A stretch of 26,842 nt of DNA, from contig CAYNRX010000032.1 in assembly GCA_964399965.1 (NCBI GenBank), forward strand, positions 1-26,842, read 5' to 3'. Source of the stretch: UBA1381 sp964399965. GTDB taxonomy: Bacteria; Bacillota; Clostridia; UBA1381. Position 1 is the stretch's first letter; each line of letters opens with the position of its first letter. Position numbers and translations under genes: made by a program. This document shows, in pieces, positions 7,060-13,289 of this stretch. The notes under the pieces are model-generated. The model was not told the DNA's origin. It searched no databases and saw only the letters and a program-made list of their open reading frames with translations.

Positions 7060-10000
7060 TTATTGTTCCTCAAAAAGGTATATTAAATCCTCGCGTGTAA
7101 GCTGCGACGGTGAGACGTTGTTCGCTGTTATGACGCCGTCGGCAAGCGAGCGTTTTTTCTCCTGCAACAGGAGGATTTTTTCCTCGATAGTACCCTTGGC
7201 CGCCAGCCGTATCACCTGCACGGCCCGCGTCTGGCCTATGCGGTAAGCGCGGTCGGAGGCCTGATCCATAACGGCCGGATTCCACCAGGGGTCGTAATGC
7301 ACCACCATATCCGCTCCCGTGAGATTCAGCCCGGAGCCGCCGGCCTTTAATGATATGAGGAACACCGAGCGTTCCCCGCCGTTGAAGCGGTCGGCGTATT
7401 CTGACCGGGTGTAGGCCGGCGTGCGCCCGTCAAGATAGAAGTAATCGAGCCGTGCGGCCTTGAGCCGCGCTTCTATCAGCGCAAGCATCGAGGTGAACTG
7501 GGAAAATATCAGTATGCGGTGCCCGGCGGCTACCGCACTTTGAAGGATCTCCTCTAAAAGCTCCAGCTTGCCGCTGCCGCCGGTGTACGAATCATCGAAC
7601 AGCTTGGGGTGGCAGCATATCTGTCGCAGCCGCATCAATATCGTTAAAAACCGCATCCGGTTAAAGCTGCCCTCAAAAAGGAGCTCGATAACGTCTTTTT
7701 TGGTTGCGGCTAAAAATGCGGAATAGAGCTTCTTCTGCTCCGGCAATAGCTCTGAGAACATCGTGCTCTCAAGCTTATCCGGCAGCTCCGACAAAACGTC
7801 CGCTTTCATGCGCCGGAGAACGAACGGGCGTATCTTTGCGCGCAGGATATCGGCAGCCTCATCATGCGGATCGCGGGAGATGGGTACTTCAAACAGCTCC
7901 TGGAACCGCTTTTTTGTATATAGATATCCGGGAGCCGTAAAGTCAAAGATAGACCACAGCTCCGACAGGGAATTTTCTATCGGGGTGCCGGTAAGGGCGA
8001 ACCGAAGTCCGGCGCGTATCTTTTTTGCGCATTTGGCGCTCATGGTATGAGGGTTTTTGATATATTGCGCCTCATCTGTAAAGCAGTAGGAAAACTCGAT
8101 ATCCCGGTAAAGCTGTATATCACGCCGCAAAAGCGGATAGGAGGTTATAACGAATCTTTCATCGGAAAGATTATCAAGCCGGTTTTTCCGCTCCTCCTTC
8201 GTGCCGTCAATAATGACGGCCTTTTCCTGGGGAGCAAACCGTTGTATCTCGGCCAGCCAGTTGTAAACCAGAGCACTGGGCGTTATTATGAGCGCTGGCT
8301 TTTCCGGAGCCTCGCCGCATATATAGGCGATTACCTCCAACGTTTTTCCCAGTCCCATATCGTCGGCCAGTATCCCTCCGAAGCCAAGAACGGAGAGCTG
8401 CTTCATCCAATCAAGTCCCTCGCGCTGGTACGGTCGAAGAACCGTCTCCAATGCAGGGGGCACAGTTGCCCGTGCTGAGCGGATATTTTCGATATATTCC
8501 TCAAAGCTTGAGTCGCGGCTGAACACGTCAGGGGACAGCTCGTTTAAATACAGCGCCTGATAAGGCGCCAGCTGCTTTTTCCGTGTTTTAAGCTCTTCCT
8601 CGGAAAAGTCAAGGGCGGCCAGCACCGGGTATATCCCATCCGGCTCCTTAAGGTTTAAAAAGCGTCCGTCGTTAAGGCGGCAAAAGCTCTTTTTGAGATG
8701 GATGGCGGCGAAAATGCGGCGCAGCTCGTCATAGGACAGATCCGTGTCAATATCCGCTTCCAGCAGGTCTATGTCATAGCGGTATGAGACGTGCCCGGAA
8801 AGCGGCCTTTCGGCAAAGGTGCGTATCCGCTCAAAGCTCTGCGAAAAATATACGGTCGCCAGCTTTTCCACCGCTGAAAGCCCTTCAGTGAGGAAGGTGT
8901 ATATGACCTCTGAATCATCCGTGCGGAACGTGCCGTCGGCGGATGAAAAACCGGCAAAGTGTGCAAGCACCGCATTTTCGCGCGCCGTATCACGGACTAC
9001 TATTTTATCTCCGGCCGGCGCATTTGCCGGCAGCGTGAGCGGTATCATACCGTAGTCTGCGCGCACGACCGCCGTCAGACTGTTCCCGGGGGCGTCAAGG
9101 TATACAGAAAAACGCGGTTTTTCGTTCGTTATCAAGCGGTCGATACCCCTTGTTACCACTCCGTGCTTGTCTTGTATATGCGGCAGGACGCAGGAGGCGA
9201 AGGAGGCGGTGTTTTCGCCCTTGAACGAGAGCTGAGTACGCTTTTTGGCGGTCACAGCCCGGTATATGGGCATGAACCATCCGCGCCATTCCTCGCCGGT
9301 TCCCCAGATGTTCTCCTCGTAGAAAAACCAGCTGCCGTCAGGGGCAAGAGATATCCCGCACTCGCTTACCGAAAGATCTATCTCGTTGGAGATAACTTCC
9401 ACATCGACTATTATATCCGGGTCGTCATTTATGATCCTTGCCTCCGGCAGAAGCAGGCCGTCAAAGTAAATTTTGAGTTCCGTCTCTGCCAAAAGCGGCA
9501 GCAGCCGTTTGGCGGTCAAGGCTCCGAAGGAGGTCCGGTAGGCTGATTTGACGTAAAGCGGATCGTCTATAGACCTGTTCTGGCAGCTCTCGGCAAGGAT
9601 ATTTAATATTTCCTGCTCTGCCTTGCCGGGGAAAGAGATGCCGGGCTTGTATGCAAGTCCCCGCGAAATACTAAAATTCTTCCCTGCGCCGACGGCGGCC
9701 AGGAAATTTTCTACGCCCCGTATCTGTTCGCCCTCGGCGCTGATAGAGATGCCGAACAACGCCGGCTCCTCCTGCTTGGGCGATACTGATATATAAAGGG
9801 AAAAGCCCAGGTGGATACGCTCGACCCCTTTTTCGGCGATATATGCGCCGCACAGGGCTGATGCCAGCTTGTCGTTCTCATCAGTGAAGTTTTCGCCTTC
9901 CTCAAGCTCCGTTTGCCTTTGTTTTAAGACTGCAACTATATGCTTACACATACAGTCCATAGTCTCGTAATATGGGCAGGTGCAGAAGTAGTCTGTTATT

Positions 10001-10176
10001 TTTTCAGACTCAAATTTAACGTGCACATGATAGAGCTCGCTTCCGTCAACAACGGCGGTAACGGCGTTTTTTTCACGTTTTTTAATATGAACGCGTCCTT
10101 CCCTGAAATATTCCAGGCCGCGTTTGTATATCATCGGTGAGCATGATTTTTTAATCATCTGCTCGCTTATATCCAA
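7060..10176 (-). CDS. SWIM zinc-finger SNF2-family DEAD/H helicase
   Basis: A 1038-residue ATP-dependent DNA translocase of the Swi2/Snf2 group. A SWIM zinc finger lies near the N-terminus (C65-x-C67, C77-x-H79), followed by about 450 residues matching the bacterial SNF2-associated region. The helicase core has LRPYQREGLDWM (about 580), Walker A DDMGLGKT (605-612), DEAQ (701-704), LTGTPIEN (728 on), IFSQFTSML, SLKAGGSGLNL (942 on) and DQASDRAYRIGQTRA (971 on) with the arginine residues of motif VI. All catalytic motifs are intact. Translation appears to start at TTG (10176-10174), 9 nt after GGGAGG; the first in-frame ATG is six codons later and lacks a ribosome site. The role is unknown; such proteins can remodel protein-DNA complexes. 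Confidence 0.92.
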   Translation of the reverse strand: MDISEQMIKKSCSPMIYKRGLEYFREGRVHIKKREKNAVTAVVDGSELYHVHVKFESEKITDYFCTCPYYETMDCMCKHIVAVLKQRQTELEEGENFTDENDKLASALCGAYIAEKGVERIHLGFSLYISVSPKQEEPALFGISISAEGEQIRGVENFLAAVGAGKNFSISRGLAYKPGISFPGKAEQEILNILAESCQNRSIDDPLYVKSAYRTSFGALTAKRLLPLLAETELKIYFDGLLLPEARIINDDPDIIVDVEVISNEIDLSVSECGISLAPDGSWFFYEENIWGTGEEWRGWFMPIYRAVTAKKRTQLSFKGENTASFASCVLPHIQDKHGVVTRGIDRLITNEKPRFSVYLDAPGNSLTAVVRADYGMIPLTLPANAPAGDKIVVRDTARENAVLAHFAGFSSADGTFRTDDSEVIYTFLTEGLSAVEKLATVYFSQSFERIRTFAERPLSGHVSYRYDIDLLEADIDTDLSYDELRRIFAAIHLKKSFCRLNDGRFLNLKEPDGIYPVLAALDFSEEELKTRKKQLAPYQALYLNELSPDVFSRDSSFEEYIENIRSARATVPPALETVLRPYQREGLDWMKQLSVLGFGGILADDMGLGKTLEVIAYICGEAPEKPALIITPSALVYNWLAEIQRFAPQEKAVIIDGTKEERKNRLDNLSDERFVITSYPLLRRDIQLYRDIEFSYCFTDEAQYIKNPHTMSAKCAKKIRAGLRFALTGTPIENSLSELWSIFDFTAPGYLYTKKRFQELFEVPISRDPHDEAADILRAKIRPFVLRRMKADVLSELPDKLESTMFSELLPEQKKLYSAFLAATKKDVIELLFEGSFNRMRFLTILMRLRQICCHPKLFDDSYTGGSGKLELLEEILQSAVAAGHRILIFSQFTSMLALIEARLKAARLDYFYLDGRTPAYTRSEYADRFNGGERSVFLISLKAGGSGLNLTGADMVVHYDPWWNPAVMDQASDRAYRIGQTRAVQVIRLAAKGTIEEKILLLQEKKRSLADGVITANNVSPSQLTREDLIYLFEEQ

Positions 10177-10182
10177 AAAAAG

Positions 10183-10207
10183 AGCCTCCCTTCGCAGCGA
10201 AAAGGCT
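10183..10207 (-). promoter_or_regulatory. Terminator-shaped leader hairpin overlapping the helicase ribosome site
   Basis: On the minus strand AGCCT (10207-10203) pairs with AGGCT (10187-10183), with an inner TTCG/CGAA stem, and a run of T follows and leads into the TTG start. The 3' arm includes part of the GGGAGG ribosome site. This could be an attenuator or could mask the ribosome site; structure seen, function inferred. Confidence 0.5.
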
Positions 10208-10223
10208 GCTTTTCTATCGTAAT

Positions 10224-10252
10224 ATTATAGCACACGGCCGGGTAGCTTACAA
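10224..10252 (-). promoter_or_regulatory. Promoter for the SNF2 helicase operon
   Basis: TTGTAA (10252-10247), 17-bp spacer, TGC-TATAAT with the -10 at 10229-10224, all on the minus strand. The predicted start near 10217 gives a leader of about 40 nt that contains the hairpin at 10183-10207. Confidence 0.7.
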
Positions 10253-10268
10253 GATATTTCAGCATTAA

Positions 10269-10296
10269 TTTACAAACCCGTAACAAAACTGTAACA
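10269..10296 (+). promoter_or_regulatory. Pho-box-like triplet of 11-bp-phased repeats
   Basis: TTTACA (10269), GTAACA (10280) and GTAACA (10291) lie exactly 11 bp apart on the plus strand. PhoP boxes in Bacillota are TT(A/T)ACA-like hexamers with about 11-bp period, and the pstS site in this same window has the same phasing. It sits about 80 nt upstream of the HAD phosphatase -35 and just upstream of the divergent helicase promoter. The 10177-10497 gap otherwise holds those two promoters, the helicase leader and the HAD leader. Confidence 0.5.
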
Positions 10297-10377
10297 ATGA
10301 ACGATCCACGTGCTGTTTGGCATATTGTGCAGATTGCATTGAATTTGAAAAAGCGGTTGCGGCTAATTTACATAATA

Positions 10378-10407
10378 TTGATATTGTAATTTTAGCCTGC
10401 ATATGAT
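10378..10407 (+). promoter_or_regulatory. Promoter for the HAD phosphatase gene
   Basis: TTGATA (10378-10383), 18-bp spacer, TATGAT (10402-10407). The predicted start near 10414 leaves a G+C-rich leader of about 85 nt before the GGAGGGAAGG ribosome site and the ATG at 10498. Confidence 0.6.
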
Positions 10408-10497
10408 AAAATGCTGTCGGAAAACGGCAACAGTTTTTTCGCCGTGCCGGACGAGGGCGGCGCGGAACAGCATTTGAATATTTGGAGGGAAGGAAAA

Positions 10498-11316
10498 ATG
10501 GGAAAATTTACGAACCTTCTTTTATGCACCGATTTGGACGATACGCTCCTGACAGATGATAAGCGTGTATCGGAGGAAAACAGGCGCGCTATAGAATATT
10601 TTAAATCTGAGGGCGGACTGTTCACCTTTGCCACCGGCCGTGTGCCCAAAGGAGCGCGTCCTATTCTGGAGCAGGTGCAGCCTAACGCACCGATGGTTTG
10701 TTTCAACGGAGCGGGCATATATGACGTTAAAAAGCAGCAGCTGGTATGGACGGCAGAGCTTGATGAGGCGGCTGTGGAAGCAGTGGAATATGTGGATAAG
10801 ACATTCCCGTTTTCGGGGATAGAGATATGCACTGAAAGGGAAATATATTTCTGCAAGATGAACCGTTTAGTGCAGCAGCATAAGGAATTGGAGCATTTTC
10901 CGGACAACAACAGTGATTACCATGACGTTCCCCGGCCATGGACGAAGGTGTTGTTCATACAGGAAGAGGAGTACGTACCGCAGGTGCGTCAGGCGCTTCT
11001 GTCATCGCCGTTTACCGAGAGGTATGAGTTTATCCAGTCAAGCCCCTATTACTATGAAATGCTTCCTAAAGGCGCATCCAAGGGAGCAGGCCTTTTAGAG
11101 CTGGCAAAACTTATGAAGATACCCGCAGAGCGCACGATAGCTATCGGCGATAATGAGAACGATCTGTCGCTGATAAATGACGCCGGAGTGGGTGTAGCGG
11201 TGAAAAATGCCGTGCCTGAGGTGCTTGAGGCGGCCGATTACATCACCGTGGATAATAACAGCAGCGCGGTCTCAGCTGTGATAGCAGCCTTGAGCCGCGG
11301 AAGTATAAGTATCTGA
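10498..11316 (+). CDS. Cof-type HAD-superfamily hydrolase (phosphatase)
   Basis: A 272-residue cytosolic phosphatase of the HAD IIB (Cof) group, which dephosphorylates sugar phosphates and similar small metabolites. Motif I is DLDDTLL (nucleophile D12, acid D14), motif II is FATGR (T46), then the C2-type cap, Lys195 in KGASKGAGL, and motif IV GDNENDLSLINDAG (D218, D222), which binds Mg2+. All key residues are present. The ATG at 10498 follows GGAGGGAAGG; a longer open frame from 10411 has no ribosome site and overlaps the predicted transcription start. The gene stands alone, with its own promoter and terminator and a Pho-box-like array upstream. The exact substrate cannot be told. Confidence 0.9.
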   Translation: MGKFTNLLLCTDLDDTLLTDDKRVSEENRRAIEYFKSEGGLFTFATGRVPKGARPILEQVQPNAPMVCFNGAGIYDVKKQQLVWTAELDEAAVEAVEYVDKTFPFSGIEICTEREIYFCKMNRLVQQHKELEHFPDNNSDYHDVPRPWTKVLFIQEEEYVPQVRQALLSSPFTERYEFIQSSPYYYEMLPKGASKGAGLLELAKLMKIPAERTIAIGDNENDLSLINDAGVGVAVKNAVPEVLEAADYITVDNNSSAVSAVIAALSRGSISI

Positions 11317-11348
11317 ATAAAACGGAAAAGACAGCCGCGTTAAAAAAT

Positions 11349-11397
11349 ACCGCTTGCAGATCGGGATCCCATCATCCGATATGCAAGCGGTTTTTAT
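11349..11397. terminator. Bidirectional intrinsic terminator
   Basis: ACCGCTTGCA (11349-11358) pairs perfectly with TGCAAGCGGT (11382-11391), followed by TTTTATTT and preceded by an A run. It lies between the convergent HAD and GT2 genes and can serve both. Confidence 0.85.
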
Positions 11398-12663
11398 TTA
11401 CATCTTATTTTCAAATTCATCTATCGACATACTTCTGGTATGCTTTGTGTGCGACCATTCGGTCTTATTTTTATTGAGCATACCCTGGATCGCGATCGGT
11501 ATCCAGGTGAAGTTATAGGGGATATACATGATGTAGGCTCGGATCATTTTCCAATTTATCTTCCGCCGCTCATACCAAATAACGAACGGGGTGTACAAAA
11601 ACTGTATCACGACGAAAGCCTGCCAGATGAAGCCCGGAATTACCGAAGAAGGCTGGATAAAGCCCAGCGTGCCGCCCGGATGGAAGGTCTCGGCGTAAGC
11701 AAACAGGGTGATTATGCCCATGGCGATTATTCTCACCGGCTGTAAAAGATATATCGAACAGTCAAACGCCCGAAGATCCTTTTCCTTAAAGGCCTTCTTT
11801 ATCAGCTTTACCCAAAAACGTGAAGCAACATCCCAATGCCCCTGCATCCAACGCACTCTCTGCCGCCATGACTGCTTGAGCTTTAGCGGCTTTTCATCGT
11901 AAATTATAGCATCGTGCGCCCAAGCTACCTGCTCGTTGCTCAAAGCCATTTTCATTGTAAACTCCATGTCCTCGGTAAGGCAGGTCGCGCCCCAGCCGTG
12001 CTTTTTAAGCGTATCGAGGGCGATTATGAAACCGGTGCCGCTCAGCTGACAGCACAGCGACAGCCGATAGCGCGGCAGCTGGAATATACGGCTCACACTC
12101 CAGAAGCTGACCGAATAGGAGCTGGTTATCCAGGAATCAAAGGGATTCTTGCTGTCCACATAGCCCTGTACGACCTTGTAGCCGCGGTTGGCCTGGCGGT
12201 TCATCGCCTTGAGGTAATTTTTATCTACGAGGTTGTCCGCATCGAAGATGGAGATGTAGTCGTACTGGCGTTCCATTTTATACAATTTATCGAACATCCA
12301 CTCAAGCGCATATCCCTTGCCGCGTTTATCCTCGCTGGTGCGCTCGTAGACTATCGCGCCGGCATCGCGGGCGATACGGGCGGTATCGTCGGTGCAGTTG
12401 TCGGCGATAACAAAGATATCATAGGCTTCCTTGGGATAGTCGAGACGTTTCAAGGATTCGACAAGGTTTGCAATGACCTCCTCTTCGTTGTGGGCGGATA
12501 CTATCAGCGCAAAGCTGTTCGTCTTGTCCGATTTGATCTTATTCTTATCCTTAAGCGGGATAAATCCGAATATAGCTATAAGAACGTAATACAGACCTAT
12601 GAAAAGCGAAAATATCTGCAATATGACGCTGATGACCATAAGAACGATCTGCGATGTTTCCAT
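11398..12663 (-). CDS. Family 2 glycosyltransferase, membrane-anchored and processive type
   Basis: A 421-residue inner-membrane glycosyltransferase of the PgaC/NodC/cellulose-synthase-like GT2 kind. An N-terminal membrane segment (about 6-36) is followed by the GT-A domain: IVSAHNEEEVI, ADNCTDD, the metal-binding DAD (141-143), SGTGF (208-212), the catalytic-base TED (230-232) and QRVRW (Q268, R271, W272), the QxxRW signature of processive enzymes. Two or three membrane segments fill residues 300-395, and the tail is charged. It probably polymerises or transfers a sugar from a nucleotide donor onto a surface glycan or lipid; donor and acceptor are unknown. The ribosome site GGAGG lies just before the start. 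The leader contains hairpin repeat copy 2 downstream of a promoter at 13027-13055. Confidence 0.88.
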   Translation of the reverse strand: METSQIVLMVISVILQIFSLFIGLYYVLIAIFGFIPLKDKNKIKSDKTNSFALIVSAHNEEEVIANLVESLKRLDYPKEAYDIFVIADNCTDDTARIARDAGAIVYERTSEDKRGKGYALEWMFDKLYKMERQYDYISIFDADNLVDKNYLKAMNRQANRGYKVVQGYVDSKNPFDSWITSSYSVSFWSVSRIFQLPRYRLSLCCQLSGTGFIIALDTLKKHGWGATCLTEDMEFTMKMALSNEQVAWAHDAIIYDEKPLKLKQSWRQRVRWMQGHWDVASRFWVKLIKKAFKEKDLRAFDCSIYLLQPVRIIAMGIITLFAYAETFHPGGTLGFIQPSSVIPGFIWQAFVVIQFLYTPFVIWYERRKINWKMIRAYIMYIPYNFTWIPIAIQGMLNKNKTEWSHTKHTRSMSIDEFENKM

Positions 12664-12692
12664 TAAAAAAGAGCCTCCAATATTTTAATATA

Positions 12693-12974
12693 TAGTCAAT
12701 TGCGAAACTTTTTTCGCAATTGATTGCTGGCTAGTGAAGAAAATAAAAGTTCCATTGATTGGCGGTCTGCGACCGCTGAAACTTTTATTTTCGCAATTTT
12801 TGACGCATTTTCAGCATTTTTGCTTCGCAAAAATCGGCAGCAAGCTGCCGACCGCGCCATCTTGCGCAGTGCGGAGTCATCAAAAATTGATTGGGATTCG
12901 AGGGAGTACCCTCGAGCTCCCCAGAACAAGGAGATAATTGAAAAACGCTGCCGCGTTTTGCAATTATCTATTTT
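12693..12974 (-). repeat. Hairpin-array repeat, copy 2 (expanded)
   Basis: This has the same module order as copy 1, in opposite orientation on the chromosome: TCAATTGCGAAA stem, GAAAATAAAAGTT outer stem with GCGGTC/GACCGC inside, CAATTTTTGA stem (12794-12803 with 12880-12889), GAGGG/CCCTC stem and the AATTG...CAATT end stem. The loop of the CAATTTTTGA stem is 76 nt here against 11 nt in copy 1, and holds further stems: ATTTTTGC/GCAAAAAT (12816-12834), CGGCAGC/GCTGCCG (12835-12850) and GCGC/GCGC (12854-12867). The CAATTGACTA end is 29 nt from the GT2 start codon. A 119-codon frame across it is repeat-derived. Confidence 0.92.
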
Positions 12975-13026
12975 ATAAAGCCGCATTAAAAAGCACGGCG
13001 GAAATTTTACACACATATCTCTATAT

Positions 13027-13055
13027 ATTTTACTCCCTAATCGGGAAAAAGTCAA
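13027..13055 (-). promoter_or_regulatory. Promoter for the GT2 gene, upstream of repeat copy 2
   Basis: On the minus strand: TTGACT (13055-13050), 17-bp spacer, TAAAAT (13032-13027). The predicted start near 13020 gives a leader of about 355 nt that takes in the whole of repeat copy 2 before the GT2 ATG at 12663. Confidence 0.65.
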
Positions 13056-13091
13056 TGAAATAATTTGTCTAATAAAAATTTGTGAATATTA

Positions 13092-13120
13092 TTGAGAAAA
13101 AAGTCGAAATGTGTTACAAT
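13092..13120 (+). promoter_or_regulatory. Distal promoter candidate for clpE
   Basis: TTGAGA (13092-13097), 17-bp spacer, TACAAT (13115-13120). A 10-bp palindrome TTGTGCACAA sits just after it (13122-13131) at the predicted start, a possible operator. Confidence 0.5.
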
Positions 13121-13185
13121 TTTGTGCACAATTTTAAGATTTATTATCTTACATGAACAGATTGTAAATTATGTATCAAAAAGAC

Positions 13186-13214
13186 TTTTCAAACGGCAGA
13201 TATCGTGGTATAAT
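13186..13214 (+). promoter_or_regulatory. Proximal promoter for clpE
   Basis: TTTTCA (13186-13191), 17-bp spacer, TGG-TATAAT with the -10 at 13209-13214. Predicted start near 13221, about 70 nt before the ATG. I see no CIRCE and no tandem GGTCAAA-type CtsR heptads nearby. Confidence 0.65.
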
Positions 13215-13289
13215 ATATAACAGTGCTCTTGGAAAGAGAGGATACAGTTTTACACAGGACAGGGAGATATTTTAGAAAGGATACGGATA

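Noticed and set aside
11914..12666. A 250-codon plus-strand frame antisense to the GT2 gene
   Set aside because: It is antisense to a gene with complete GT2 motifs, lacks a ribosome site and has no recognisable domain.
12661..12676. Identical GGAGGCTCTTTTTT next to the start codons of the GT2 and SNF2 helicase genes
   Set aside because: It is short and consists of a ribosome site plus a T run, so two occurrences can be chance; only the helicase copy forms a hairpin.
12696..13055. A 119-codon minus-strand frame, and the 62-codon plus-strand frame at 3476-3664, that share a KIAKIKVSAV stretch and end in FRN
   Set aside because: The likeness comes from the hairpin repeat DNA itself: both are read through the stems, have no ribosome site and end at the same repeat base triplet.
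13130..13240. GTGCTC/AGTGCTC-like bases near 13222 as a CIRCE half site
   Set aside because: No second inverted half at the required spacing, so no CIRCE element.
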